The notes: generated by a model not told the origin, from the letters alone. Shown: positions 1 to 9,189, counted from the stretch's first letter. The stretch is 63,745 bases of DNA from Syntrophomonadaceae bacterium (GCA_003556225.1 PWRN01000060.1:1-63745), one strand, 5' to 3'. A program made the numbers and translations.

Positions 1-1656
1 GAGCCCACCCCCGGCCGTAAAGCTTAAGGTGCTGTAATAAAGCACCAGCCAGGGCACCCGGGGTGGAAAAACCGTGTAAGAAGAAAAAGGCAAGGCGCCG
101 ATTGTTCCCGTGATCAAGAGCATGTAGGCCAGGAGGGGATAATTGGCCAGGTTGGCGATCCCCCCGGCAGCAGGAAAGAAAAGGGCCAGCAGGGAGGAAA
201 TCAGCCCGATGCCCAAGACCAGGGCCATCACGGGCAAAACCAAAAGGTTCGTAGCCAGGGCCAGCACAGATACCTCCCCAAAGTGGTAGGCCGTCAGCGG
301 AAGCACACCGATCTGCGCCGCCAGTGTCACGGCAGCCAGGGAGGCCAGTTTTTCCTTGAAGGTAGATCGTGGGGACAACGGTTCACCCGGCATTTCTGCA
401 GACCCGGAACCTATCACACCCTCGCGATCGACGAAAGGGGACGGCTGATCGGACGTCTTCACTGCCACGGGAGCTTCCCCGGCCTGGGACGGGAAGTTTG
501 AAGCAGCAGGCGGGCCAGGGAGACCTGGAACCAGCAGCTTCCTTATCTTATCTTCCAGGGGGGAGGCCAGCAGTAAAATGGACAGGGTTGCCGCGTACGA
601 AAGCTGAAACCCCACGGAAAACAACAGCAGGGGATTATAAAAAAGCGTGATTAGCGCGGCAGCAGCCACAGCCGTGGGCAGATCCCTGCGGCGACCCAGG
701 CAGAGCGCCCCGGCAGCCAGGGTGATCATCGTAAAAGCCCGCAGCGTTGCCGGCTTCATCCCCGTCAGGTAAGTATAAGTAAAGAGCATGACTGTGATAA
801 GGAAGAAAGCCGCCCAGCCGCTTAGTTTGAGCCTTTTCCCTGCTGCCCAGAGCAGAGCCGCCACCAGCCCCACGTGTAAACCGCTCACGGCCAGCAGGTG
901 TGATACACCGCTTCGCCTCACAAACTGTTCTACTTCCGGGTCCAGGGCCCGGCGCTCCCCAAAAATGAGTCCCGTTAAAAGGTTGCCTTCTCTTGCCGGC
1001 AGGTGCGCCCGCAAAGCAACCGAGAGGCGTTCCTTGATGAACAAAGCGGTGGACTGGAAAGTGGACATGCTCTCGGAAATACCCCGGGAGGCCGCGCCCG
1101 AGGAAGAAGTATAAAAGGTGGCCGCCACTCCCTGGTGATCCAGGAAGGCGCGGTAATCAAATCCCCCGGGATTGCGCCTTTCCCGTGGTTCATATAATAC
1201 ACCCCTCAAGGACACTTTTTCTCCGTAGCCCAAAAAAAGGGGATCTTCGTGCTCCGACTCCAGGCTCAAGGTCACCCGCACATTTCCAGTGACCCGGTGG
1301 ACCTGGTCCCCCAGGCGCAGGGACTCCGGCTCCAGGACGAAAACAACTTCGGACTCTCTCCACAGTGGTTCATCCGCCACCATGCCCACCAGGGTGCCGT
1401 GCGTGCCGCTGAAATCCCGGATGTTGCCCCGGGCCTGCTGATACGCCAGTTGGCAGGCCAAACTTCCGGCGGCAAGAAAAAGGAGTAAAATGAAAACAAA
1501 GGCCCGCGCACCTTGATCTTTGCGGAGCTGGCCGAGAAAGATTCCCACCAGGGCGCCGCAGAGAAGGATCAACGTCCCTGTCATGGTAAAAGAATAACGC
1601 CCCAGGAAAATCCCCAGGACATAGCACAGACTTAACAAAATCAACGGGCGGGACAT
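1..1656 (-). CDS. comEC: ComEC/Rec2 DNA-uptake channel, 3' end cut by the window edge
   Basis: Polytopic membrane protein that forms the channel for single-stranded DNA entry during natural transformation. The frame is open for 552 codons from an ATG with a good ribosome site (GGAGGTGTATTACC-ATG) to base 1, with no stop, so the C-terminus lies outside. Visible: N-terminal hydrophobic segments, a DUF4131-type region containing the family motif NPGGFDYRAFL, then the Competence-domain start with LLTGLIFGERRALD and SHLLAVSGLHVGL, followed by membrane helices. Full-length proteins are about 750-800 residues, so the C-terminal metallo-beta-lactamase-like part is probably missing here. No comEA or comEB homologue lies upstream. 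Family assignment is strong; whether the cell is competent cannot be seen. Confidence 0.93.
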   Translation of the reverse strand, partial: MSRPLILLSLCYVLGIFLGRYSFTMTGTLILLCGALVGIFLGQLRKDQGARAFVFILLLFLAAGSLACQLAYQQARGNIRDFSGTHGTLVGMVADEPLWRESEVVFVLEPESLRLGDQVHRVTGNVRVTLSLESEHEDPLFLGYGEKVSLRGVLYEPRERRNPGGFDYRAFLDHQGVAATFYTSSSGAASRGISESMSTFQSTALFIKERLSVALRAHLPAREGNLLTGLIFGERRALDPEVEQFVRRSGVSHLLAVSGLHVGLVAALLWAAGKRLKLSGWAAFFLITVMLFTYTYLTGMKPATLRAFTMITLAAGALCLGRRRDLPTAVAAAALITLFYNPLLLFSVGFQLSYAATLSILLLASPLEDKIRKLLVPGLPGPPAASNFPSQAGEAPVAVKTSDQPSPFVDREGVIGSGSAEMPGEPLSPRSTFKEKLASLAAVTLAAQIGVLPLTAYHFGEVSVLALATNLLVLPVMALVLGIGLISSLLALFFPAAGGIANLANYPLLAYMLLITGTIGALPFSSYTVFPPRVPWLVLYYSTLSFTAGGGL

Positions 1657-1954
1657 GGTAATACACCTCCGAACCTGGTTTATGATCATTATCTTGAAGA
1701 TCAAGTTGAGTCAGGTTTCAATGTCTTTGATCTTTAGATCGCTCTCCCTGGGGTAATGGGGTCAATAAAAGTAGACTGCAAAAGGGCTACCCTCTTGCCA
1801 GAATGCTTCGCTGACCCCGGTGAGCCCGGACCTGCCTGCGAGGAAAAGGCCTTATTCCAGTTGACAGCAACCCAAGAAACGAATATCATTAGGATGAGAG
1901 AACCATTCGCGTCCCCCGAAATTTATCCCTCTTTGCACATGAGGAGACTGCCAG

Positions 1955-2686
1955 ATGACAGAAATTTTTCAGTCGTACTGCCGTTTACTGGAAACACGCC
2001 TGGCCAGCATCGAAGATCACAACGAGGCTATCAAAATCGTCTCCAGGGAAATCGCCCCGGTGCTGGCGGATCCTGATTTTTTGCTGCCACACCTGGAAGA
2101 AATGGCCGCGGGAAAAACAATGGGAGAACTGCGCGCCGCTGATTACAACGATATTACGATCCACCGCAGTCCGGGGGGACTCTTTTCCGTCCGTCTTTTT
2201 GTCTGGGAGGCCTGCGCACCTTATCCCATTCATGACCACGGCTCCTGGGGTGTGGTTGGCTGCCTCTCCGGGCAAATCAGCCTGACCCGCTTCCGACGCA
2301 CGGACAACGCAACAGATCCATATACCGTCGAACTGAAGGAAAGCGCACATTCAACACTGCAACCAGGAGATACCGCCGCAGTTTACCCCCTGGATCAAGG
2401 CATTCACCGCATGGAGGCTTATGGCGGCAAGACGGCGCTCTCCCTGCACACCTATGGAAGGCCCATTCGCAAAGGCTATATCAGGGGCTTCATTCCGGAG
2501 AAAAAGCAGGCCTACCGCATATATGCGCCGAAGTATCTTTCCCGGATCATCGCCTTGAAAGCCCTTTATTCCCTGGATTACAGCGGAACAGAAGAAATCG
2601 TGGAGCAGTTTACCCGGGAGGGTTCCCCCATCCTGGCCGAAGAAGCGCAGTCCATTATGCAAGCCAGAAAAGAGAAGGGCTTATGA
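1955..2686 (+). CDS. Cupin, cysteine-dioxygenase-like (COG5553-type)
   Basis: 243-residue cupin resembling the cysteine dioxygenase/thiol dioxygenase superfamily. The metal-site signature is visible as PIHDHGSWGVVG (two His) and a later His in DQGIHRMEAYG, giving the expected three-His iron site. The N-terminal 70 residues are helical, as in predicted metal-dependent DSBH enzymes. The ATG follows GAGGAG at 8 bases. Its stop overlaps the next ATG (ATGA), so it is translationally coupled to the Fe-S protein downstream. Known members oxidise thiols with O2, which is odd in what looks like an anaerobe; the substrate is unknown. A non-oxygenase isomerase or binding role is possible. Confidence 0.8.
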   Translation: MTEIFQSYCRLLETRLASIEDHNEAIKIVSREIAPVLADPDFLLPHLEEMAAGKTMGELRAADYNDITIHRSPGGLFSVRLFVWEACAPYPIHDHGSWGVVGCLSGQISLTRFRRTDNATDPYTVELKESAHSTLQPGDTAAVYPLDQGIHRMEAYGGKTALSLHTYGRPIRKGYIRGFIPEKKQAYRIYAPKYLSRIIALKALYSLDYSGTEEIVEQFTREGSPILAEEAQSIMQARKEKGL

Positions 2687-3504
2687 AAGAGAACCGGCTG
2701 AAAGAAAAACTGACTCGTTTTCTCTCCCGGGAAGGGGCGGACCTGGTCGGCTATGCCCCGGTGGATCTCTGGGATCAGACGAATCCAGGCTGGAGCGCCT
2801 TTTCGCCCCGGCTGGTATGGCCCCCCGCCCGAACCGTCGTCGTCTTTGGAATGGCCATGCCCCTGCCAATCGTGGAAACCACCCCATCGGCCTATCACAT
2901 GGAGCTTTATAAAAGTTGCAACCGGGAACTGGACCGCCTGGCCCTCAAAGCGGTCAGATATCTTTTCAACATGGAGGTGGCGGCTTCGTTCTTCCCCCGG
3001 GACGGTTTCGGCAGCATCAAATACCTCCAGTACAAGCCCTTTGCCGCTTTTGACCACAGGGCCGCGGCTTATTTTGCTGGGCTGGGCACGATGGGCTGGA
3101 ACAACAGTATTTTAACCGCCCGTTACGGCCCGCGCGTCCGTTTTGTCTCCCTTTTCCTGGAAGATCCTCTCTCCCCCGATCCCATCTTGAAGGACGAGCT
3201 CTGTCTGCAATGCCGCTTGTGTATAGATTTGTGCCCCTGTGAAGCCCTGGAGGCGCCAACGGGAAAGGCCGCGGTGGTTTTTCACCGGGAGGCCTGCCGC
3301 CAGTGGCATGAAAAATTGACCGCCCAGCGCCGCTACCCCTGCGGCATTTGTATCAAAGTCTGCCCCGTAGGAGATGACCGCCGCATTTACGGCGCCGAAA
3401 AACGCAGCGGCGTCTACCTCCGTGAAAACCAGGCCCTGCAGCAAGGTAGCTCTGATTCCCTCTATCGCTCCTGGAAGCATGCCCGGTCCTGGGGCAGCGA
3501 GTAA
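2683..3504 (+). CDS. 4Fe-4S ferredoxin-type protein, epoxyqueuosine-reductase (QueG)-like
   Basis: 273-residue cytoplasmic iron-sulfur protein. The N-terminal two thirds resemble the QueG/reductive-dehalogenase-like catalytic region, including FAGLGTMGWNNSILTARYGPRVRF, a variant of the family's GKNGLLI segment. The C-terminus has two 4Fe-4S motifs: CLQCRLCIDLCP near residue 170 and CGICIKVCP near 225. It is shorter than true QueG (about 310-380) and lacks the C-terminal HEAT-like repeats, so a QueG-like electron-transfer or cobalamin-linked protein is a safer name than QueG. The ATG overlaps the cupin stop, which links the two functions. A paralogue at 40209-41003 is broken by a stop codon. 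Confidence 0.78.
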   Translation: MKENRLKEKLTRFLSREGADLVGYAPVDLWDQTNPGWSAFSPRLVWPPARTVVVFGMAMPLPIVETTPSAYHMELYKSCNRELDRLALKAVRYLFNMEVAASFFPRDGFGSIKYLQYKPFAAFDHRAAAYFAGLGTMGWNNSILTARYGPRVRFVSLFLEDPLSPDPILKDELCLQCRLCIDLCPCEALEAPTGKAAVVFHREACRQWHEKLTAQRRYPCGICIKVCPVGDDRRIYGAEKRSGVYLRENQALQQGSSDSLYRSWKHARSWGSE

Positions 3505-3617
3505 CTGCCCTGCTTGCACGCCCAGGTCAAAAATAACCAGGTAAATATTTTCCAGCGCGATGGGGATGTTCTGCACCCGGGAAATCCCCTCTCCGCTGGC
3601 TGAAGGGTGAATAAGCC

Positions 3618-4166
3618 TTGGGCAAAGGAAAAACCGGTGGGGCACGTCAATATTTCCGAGCTAAGTGGAAAAATCTGCAGCAGCGTTTTTACAGGAACCT
3701 GGAAAAACAAATCCTGGAAACCAAAGAAAAGCCGCAAAAGGTCGCGCTGGGATGCGCCCTGGGGATCGGTGTCAACTTTTTCCCCACCCTGGGGCTGGGC
3801 TTTCTCCTGGCCTTTTTCCTGGCCACCCTGCTGCGCATCAACAGGGCCAGTGCTACAGCCATCAGCCTCTTGACCGGCCCCCTGGTGCCTTTGATGTATG
3901 CCTTGAATTTTGTCAGCGGGAGCCTGGTTTTGGCCGAAGCGACAGGGAAAGAGAACCTCATCGAATTTATCTTAGCCCAGTACGCCCTGATCCTGAAACT
4001 GGGGAATATCCAGGAGCAGCTGGTCAGTTTTTTTGAGCTTCTGGGATCTACATTCTTGTGGGGCGCCTCCATCAACGCCCTCTTTTTCAGTACCGCCTTG
4101 TATTTTTTTGCAACCTATTTACTCCATAAACGAGCGGCGAGCAAACCAAGCGACTCAGTCAACTAA
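3618..4166 (+). CDS. DUF2062 membrane protein
   Basis: 182-residue protein with the DUF2062 hallmarks: a basic N-terminal helix, then KVALGCALGIGVNFFPTLGLG, a long hydrophobic segment, and a Pro/Gly-rich turn (LTGPLVPLMYALNFVSG) before two more membrane segments. The function of the family is unknown. The start used is TTG, preceded by GAAGGGTGA; no in-frame ATG occurs before the conserved core. It is convergent with carB (17 bases between stops) with no clear terminator between them. The 113 bases separating it from the Fe-S gene show no promoter I can defend. Confidence 0.8.
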   Translation: MGKGKTGGARQYFRAKWKNLQQRFYRNLEKQILETKEKPQKVALGCALGIGVNFFPTLGLGFLLAFFLATLLRINRASATAISLLTGPLVPLMYALNFVSGSLVLAEATGKENLIEFILAQYALILKLGNIQEQLVSFFELLGSTFLWGASINALFFSTALYFFATYLLHKRAASKPSDSVN

Positions 4167-4183
4167 CCTGGCCGGCAAAATCT

Positions 4184-7100
4184 TCATTTTCTTTCTCCGT
4201 ACTCCTGCAGGGATTTCACCTGCACGTCTTTGTGCGCCATGGCTTCAATCCCGCTGATGCTGGCCTGGGCCCCGGAGAGCGTCGTGATTAGGGGGATACC
4301 ATGGGTCACCGCGTAGGAGCGGATCAAGCGCTGATCCTTACTGGCCATCCCACCGCTGGTAGTGATAATCATCAGCTGGACCTCCCCGTTTTTCATCAAA
4401 TCGATCACATGGGGCCGCCCTTCGTGCAGCTTGGGAATCTCCCGCAGATCGATCTCATTCTGGCGTAAAATACGCGCCGTGCCCCGGGTGGAGACGATGG
4501 AAAACCCCAGTTCAACGAGTCTTTTGGCCAAGAAGATCACAGACCTTTTATCCTGGTTCCGCACACTTAAAAAAACCGTGCCTGCAGCGGGTAATACCTG
4601 GCCAGCAGCCAGCTGTGACTTGGCATAAGCCAGGCCAAACCCATAATCGATCCCCATCACTTCCCCCGTGGACTTCATCTCCGGCCCCAGCACGGCATCA
4701 ACCCCAGGAAAACGATTAAAGGGAAAAACCGCCTCTTTCACGGCGACATGGGAAATTTCAATATCCTCGTGATACCCCAGCGCAGCCAGGCTCTGTCCCA
4801 GCATGACCCGGGTGGCGATTTTAACCAGGGGAACATTGACGGCCTTGCTGACAAAGGGCACGGTGCGAGAAGCTCTCGGGTTGACTTCCAGAACGTAGAC
4901 AATGTCGTTTCTTACTGCGTACTGCACGTTCATCAACCCTTTAACCTGCAGCTCCAGGGCCAGGGCGCGGGTGTTCTCCTTGATTTTTTCCACGATTTCA
5001 TCCATGAGGCTGTACACGGGCAGGACACAGGCGCTGTCCCCGGAGTGGATCCCGGCTTCCTCGATATGTTCCAGGACACCCCCGATTAATACCGTTTCTC
5101 CATCGGATACGGCATCAACATCGACTTCCACGGCATCCTCCAGGAGCTTTTCTACCAGCACCGGGTGATCATAGCTGACAGCGGCGTTGTGGATCATGTA
5201 GTCCTGGAGTTCCCCTTCACTGTAACAGATCTGCATGGCTCTGCCGCCCAGCACATAAGAGGGGCGCACCATCACCGGGTAACCCAGTCTGCCGGCGGCA
5301 ACCTCAACTTCTTCCGGTGACATGGCTGTCTCACTTTCAGGCCGTTTCAGCTCCAGTTTTTGCAGCAAGGCATCAAAACGCTTGCGGTCTTCCGCCCGGT
5401 CGATACTGTCAGGGCTCGTCCCCATGATCGGCACCCCGCCGGCCTGCAGGGCCAGGGCCAGGTTCAGGGGCGTCTGTCCCCCGAACTGGATAATCACCCC
5501 GGCCGGCTGCTCTTTTTCGATGATGCTCAGGACGTCTTCGCGGGTCAACGGCTCAAAATAAAGCCGGGTGGATGTATCATAGTCTGTGCTGACGGTCTCA
5601 GGGTTGCTGTTCACCATGATGCTCTCGCAACCGGCTTCCTGCAGGGCATAGGAAGCGTGCACGCAGCAGTAATCGAACTCGATCCCCTGTCCAATCCGGT
5701 TGGGACCCCCGCCCAGGACAACCACTTTCTGCTGCGCTGTCGCGCGGCTTTCGTCCGTTCCCCGGTACGTGGAATAAAAATAAGGGCGCGCTGCCTCGTG
5801 CTCCCCGGCGCAGGTGTCCACCTCCCTGTATACAGCACAAACACCGCGGTCTACCCGCCATTGATAGATGGACTCTTCTGTAGAGTTCAGCAGGTACGCC
5901 AACTGTAAGTCAGAGAAACCATATTCCTTGGCCCTTCTCATCATTTCGAGCGTTATATTCTTCAGGGCTTCATGGCTGACGGGACGACGAAAGGCAGACA
6001 GTTCTTGCTCCAAACTCACGATTTCCTGGATGTTCTGCAAAAACCAGGGATCGATTTTGGTCAGTTCGAAGATTTGCTCCAGGGAAAAACCTTTCTGCAG
6101 CGCATAGCGAAGATAAAAAATGCGTTCTTCATTTGGTACGCCCAGTTTTTCAGCAATCTGCTGCCGGGTTAACTTGCGGATATCCAGGTCCTTCCCATCG
6201 GCACCCAGCCCGGCTCGCCCGTTTTCCATGGAGCGCAAGCCTTTTTGCAGGGCTTCCTTGAAATTCGTCCCGATGGCCATGGCCTCGCCGACCGCTTTCA
6301 TCGAAGTGGTTAATGTAGTATTCGCATGGGGAAATTTTTCAAAATTAAACCGGGGGATTTTCAGCACGCAGTAATCCAGGGCGGGCTCAAAAAAACAGCT
6401 GGTCGTGCCCGTAATCGGGTTGATGACCTCATCCAGGTGATAGCCGACAGCCAATTTGGTCGATACCCAGGCGATGGGGTATCCCGTGGCCTTGGAGGCC
6501 AGCGCTGAACTGCGGGAGAGGCGGGGATTCACCTCGATGATGCATACTTCACCGGTGTCGGGATGCACGGCAAACTGGATATTGGCCCCTCCGGCCTGGA
6601 CACCGATCTTCTGAATCACCAATTTGCAGAGGTTTTTCAACGCTGTATACTCGCTGCTGGACAGGGTCAGGGCCGGCGCAACCACGATGCTGTCGCCCGT
6701 GTGCACCCCCGCCGGGTCCACGTTTTCCATGGAAGCGACAATGATCATGCTGCCCCTGGCATCCCGAATGATTTCGAACTCGATTTCTTTCCATCCCAAG
6801 ACCGATTGTTCCACCAATACCTGGCCCACAGGGCTGCTGGCAAGGGCTGAAACCGCAGCCTCGATCAACTCTTCGATATTATAGGCCACGCCCCCCCCTG
6901 TTCCACCCAGGGTATAGGCCGGGCGTAAAATCAAGGGAAAACCGATTTCTGCTGCGATATCTTCCGCCTCTTGAACCGTGCAGGCAATATCGCTGGCCGG
7001 TACCTGGACACCGATTTCCTGCATGGCCTGCCGGAAAAGACCCCGGTCTTCTGCCCGGGAGATGGATGCAGGAGCCGTGCCCAGGACTTCCACGCCGTGT

Positions 7101-7429
7101 TTCTCCAGGAAGCCTTCCCGGTCCAGGAAGACCACCAGGTTGAGCCCCGTTTGCCCTCCCAGGCCCGGGATCACCGCATCAGGCTGCTCCCGCTCGATCA
7201 CTTTTTTTACAAAGTCAATGGTTAGAGGTTCGATATACGTTGCATCGGCCATCACCGGGTCCGTCATAATGGTCGCCGGGTTGGAGTTAATGAGCACAAT
7301 TTTATAGCCTTCCTCTTTCAGGGCTTTGCAAGCCTGGGAGCCGGAGTAATCGAACTCGCAGGCCTGACCGATCACAATGGGACCCGAACCGATAATCAGT
7401 ATTTTTTCCAGGTCTGTTCTCTTGGGCAT
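4184..7429 (-). CDS. carB: Carbamoyl-phosphate synthase large subunit
   Basis: 1081 residues, the full family length. It makes carbamoyl phosphate from bicarbonate, ammonia (supplied by the CarA glutaminase) and two ATP, feeding arginine and pyrimidine synthesis. Visible: N-terminal KILIIGSGPIVIGQACEFDYSGSQACKAL, the first ATP-grasp half, the repeat half beginning VVVLGGGPNRIGQGIEFDYCCVH near residue 570, and a C-terminal MGS-like allosteric domain from about 950. The ATG follows GGAGGTGCCAAC, which begins right after the stop of the FUSC-type gene, so the two are co-transcribed. Unusually, carA is not next to it. The C-terminal stop faces the DUF2062 gene. Confidence 0.97.
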   Translation of the reverse strand: MPKRTDLEKILIIGSGPIVIGQACEFDYSGSQACKALKEEGYKIVLINSNPATIMTDPVMADATYIEPLTIDFVKKVIEREQPDAVIPGLGGQTGLNLVVFLDREGFLEKHGVEVLGTAPASISRAEDRGLFRQAMQEIGVQVPASDIACTVQEAEDIAAEIGFPLILRPAYTLGGTGGGVAYNIEELIEAAVSALASSPVGQVLVEQSVLGWKEIEFEIIRDARGSMIIVASMENVDPAGVHTGDSIVVAPALTLSSSEYTALKNLCKLVIQKIGVQAGGANIQFAVHPDTGEVCIIEVNPRLSRSSALASKATGYPIAWVSTKLAVGYHLDEVINPITGTTSCFFEPALDYCVLKIPRFNFEKFPHANTTLTTSMKAVGEAMAIGTNFKEALQKGLRSMENGRAGLGADGKDLDIRKLTRQQIAEKLGVPNEERIFYLRYALQKGFSLEQIFELTKIDPWFLQNIQEIVSLEQELSAFRRPVSHEALKNITLEMMRRAKEYGFSDLQLAYLLNSTEESIYQWRVDRGVCAVYREVDTCAGEHEAARPYFYSTYRGTDESRATAQQKVVVLGGGPNRIGQGIEFDYCCVHASYALQEAGCESIMVNSNPETVSTDYDTSTRLYFEPLTREDVLSIIEKEQPAGVIIQFGGQTPLNLALALQAGGVPIMGTSPDSIDRAEDRKRFDALLQKLELKRPESETAMSPEEVEVAAGRLGYPVMVRPSYVLGGRAMQICYSEGELQDYMIHNAAVSYDHPVLVEKLLEDAVEVDVDAVSDGETVLIGGVLEHIEEAGIHSGDSACVLPVYSLMDEIVEKIKENTRALALELQVKGLMNVQYAVRNDIVYVLEVNPRASRTVPFVSKAVNVPLVKIATRVMLGQSLAALGYHEDIEISHVAVKEAVFPFNRFPGVDAVLGPEMKSTGEVMGIDYGFGLAYAKSQLAAGQVLPAAGTVFLSVRNQDKRSVIFLAKRLVELGFSIVSTRGTARILRQNEIDLREIPKLHEGRPHVIDLMKNGEVQLMIITTSGGMASKDQRLIRSYAVTHGIPLITTLSGAQASISGIEAMAHKDVQVKSLQEYGERK

Positions 7430-7442
7430 GTTGGCACCTCCA

Positions 7443-8456
7443 TTACAGCTGGTGATGACCCATGTCAGGAAGTTTTAATGTCCGCTCGTAATAACGCTTC
7501 AGCTCTTCCAACATGTGAAACAGGGAAGCCCGGCTGACAAATTCCTTCCGGCTGCAGGGCATTTCCAGATCGGTAAACAACTTGTCCAGGTTCTCCATGG
7601 CGTATTCCACCCGGGCATACCGTGCTTTTCTTCCCCGGAGTTTGTTGCGCTGTATTTTTTGCACGATGCGCAGCAGGCGAGCCAGGCGAGCCGCCTGCGG
7701 CATTTCCACGGGCATCAGCCGGGCCAGGCGGTGCATTTCCTCCAGACGGTAAACCTGGGTTTGGAAAAGCTGCAGGGCCTGGTAATATTGATCCGTAGGT
7801 GCTTTCCTGGAAATAAAGCGGGGCTCTTTACGAATAAAACCGGCGATTTCCAGACCCTCTTCAATGCTTTTTTTCAGGCAAGCAGCCTGCTCTTTAAATT
7901 CTTCATCGCTGCATCCCAAATCCTGCAATTCCTTGATAATAAAATCGAACATTTGCCCCAGGTCGGTTTCGATTTGCAAGATGCGCTTCACCAGTTCTTG
8001 CCTGTAATTCGGGTTAAATAGATAATTGATTATCAGGGCGAACACCCCGCCCATCAGGGCGGCAGCGATCTGCAGGACAGCATGCATGCCCAACACGGCC
8101 GCCCCGCTGAAGATGGTTCCAATGGCCGTCAGGGTGGTCAGGATGGTCTGGTCGTACCAGCCGAACTTCGTGCACAGCAAGATCCCCAACAGGGCGGCAG
8201 CCCCGTACGCCAGGGGAGTCAGACCAAAAAAATAGCCCAGGGTCGTTCCCAGGATCCCGCCTAAGAGTACCGCCCCCAGGGTCGCCATACTCTGTTTCAG
8301 GGAGTGGAAAAAAGTTTTCTGCACGGTAAGCAGGGCAACCAGGGCCGCCAGGGTAACCCGGTCTCCCAGGCCTACCTGCTGCGCGAAAAAAATTGCCAGG
8401 GTGACCGCCAGGGTGGTTTTTACGATCCGTCCCCCGATGTGAAAACGCCTCATCAT
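7443..8456 (-). CDS. FUSC/aromatic-acid-exporter family membrane protein (DUF939-like)
   Basis: About 337 residues: an N-terminal block of six likely transmembrane helices (residues about 10-145) followed by a charged, helical cytoplasmic half. This is the architecture of ArAE/FUSC proteins such as Bacillus YgaE/YqjA. The proposed role is efflux of small aromatic or organic acids, but no substrate is known. I prefer the ATG at 8456, which has GAGGAG seven bases ahead; an in-frame GTG at 8507 would add 17 residues but has no ribosome site. It ends 13 bases before carB, suggesting one transcript. A promoter is seen at 8546-8574. Confidence 0.8.
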   Translation of the reverse strand: MMRRFHIGGRIVKTTLAVTLAIFFAQQVGLGDRVTLAALVALLTVQKTFFHSLKQSMATLGAVLLGGILGTTLGYFFGLTPLAYGAAALLGILLCTKFGWYDQTILTTLTAIGTIFSGAAVLGMHAVLQIAAALMGGVFALIINYLFNPNYRQELVKRILQIETDLGQMFDFIIKELQDLGCSDEEFKEQAACLKKSIEEGLEIAGFIRKEPRFISRKAPTDQYYQALQLFQTQVYRLEEMHRLARLMPVEMPQAARLARLLRIVQKIQRNKLRGRKARYARVEYAMENLDKLFTDLEMPCSRKEFVSRASLFHMLEELKRYYERTLKLPDMGHHQL

Positions 8457-8545
8457 TTTGAACTCCTCAGCTGGTTCTTCTTTAAATTTACGCAAAATAT
8501 AAACCACCGGTTCATGGCTACGAAAACCATAGAACGGTGGCCAAA

Positions 8546-8574
8546 ATTATCATCTTGCTTATCCTCATTGTAAA
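8546..8574 (-). promoter_or_regulatory. Probable sigma-A promoter for the FUSC-carB transcript
   Basis: On the minus strand TTTACA (8569-8574) and GATAAT (8546-8551) are 17 bases apart. The predicted start would give a leader of roughly 80 bases. The match is reasonable but not exceptional. Confidence 0.5.
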
Positions 8575-8648
8575 GACTTTTTCCAGGGCGGTCAATATCT
8601 TTTTACGGAGAGAGTAAAATATTCTTTCCTACTGATCACTAAAACTGA

Positions 8649-8969
8649 TTATCGGGGCAGGACCAGGAGCTGCCCGGGTTGGATGATGCCGTGCTCCACG
8701 CCGTTTATCTCTGCGACCATGTCCACGTAATTCCGGATATCCATGCCCGCAGGGCGGTACGGCCCGGCCAGGGTCCAAAGGGTATCTCCCGGGCTCACCA
8801 CAACTTCTTCAAAATATCGTATGCCTTCGGCTGTGCCGCCCGTTTCATGGCTAAAGTAGAGGGCAATTGCACAGGAGGACAAAGCGACCAGCAGCAAAAG
8901 GATCAAGCATGATTTGACCTGCGCCTTCCAGCTGCTTTTGCAGCATTTGCACCCTCGGTTATTATGCAT
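8649..8969 (-). CDS. yneA: YneA-like SOS-induced LysM cell-division inhibitor
   Basis: 106-residue protein with a basic, Cys-rich N-terminus, one transmembrane helix (SCLILLLLVALSSCAIALYF) and a C-terminal LysM domain (VVVSPGDTLWTLAGPY ... QPGQLLVLPR). This matches Bacillus YneA, which is made during DNA damage, sits outside the membrane and delays division. The promoter at 9003-9031 contains two LexA boxes, which independently supports the role. The start chosen is ATG 8969, six bases after AGGGGAG; ATG 8975 touches that site directly. In Bacillus yneA is divergent from lexA; no lexA lies here. The name rests on architecture plus regulation. Confidence 0.82.
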   Translation of the reverse strand: MHNNRGCKCCKSSWKAQVKSCLILLLLVALSSCAIALYFSHETGGTAEGIRYFEEVVVSPGDTLWTLAGPYRPAGMDIRNYVDMVAEINGVEHGIIQPGQLLVLPR

Positions 8970-8983
8970 TTTCATCTCCCCTA

Positions 8984-8997
8984 CCAACAAATGTTCG
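8984..8997 (-). promoter_or_regulatory. LexA box 2 (downstream)
   Basis: CGAACATTTGTTGG on the minus strand, matching the Firmicute SOS box core CGAAC-N4-GTT. It overlaps the predicted transcription start of the yneA-like gene. Confidence 0.75.
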
Positions 8998-9002
8998 CTA
9001 TC

Positions 9003-9031
9003 ATTATAGCACGAACATATGATCCGGTCAA
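9003..9031 (-). promoter_or_regulatory. Sigma-A promoter of the yneA-like gene
   Basis: Minus strand TTGACC (9026-9031) and TATAAT (9003-9008) with a 17-base spacer, close to consensus. One LexA box fills the spacer and another covers the start site, so repression by LexA is expected. The predicted leader is under 30 bases. Confidence 0.85.
9012..9025 (+). promoter_or_regulatory. LexA box 1 (in the promoter spacer)
   Basis: CGAACATATGATCC matches the Bacillus consensus CGAACRNRYGTTYC at all but one position and lies between the -35 and -10 elements. Its centre is about 28 bases from box 2. Confidence 0.78.
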
Positions 9032-9087
9032 GGGAAATTTGCACATAATGTGAAAAATGCACTTGAAATTTGAACAAGAGAAATAAC

Positions 9088-9119
9088 AAAAAGCCGGTCC
9101 ATCATAAACCGGCTTTTTT
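9088..9119. terminator. Bidirectional rho-independent terminator
   Basis: Stem AAAAAGCCGGT / ACCGGCTTTTTT with a loop of about 9 bases, flanked by A and T tracts, so it can act both ways. It would stop minus-strand transcription from the copper-amine-oxidase-N gene before it enters the SOS promoter. Confidence 0.75.
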
Positions 9120-9189
9120 GCAAAAAAGCATTCATTCCTGGGAATTACCGTCGATACCCGGCTGCAGGATGTTCGTTTACTTAGATCTT

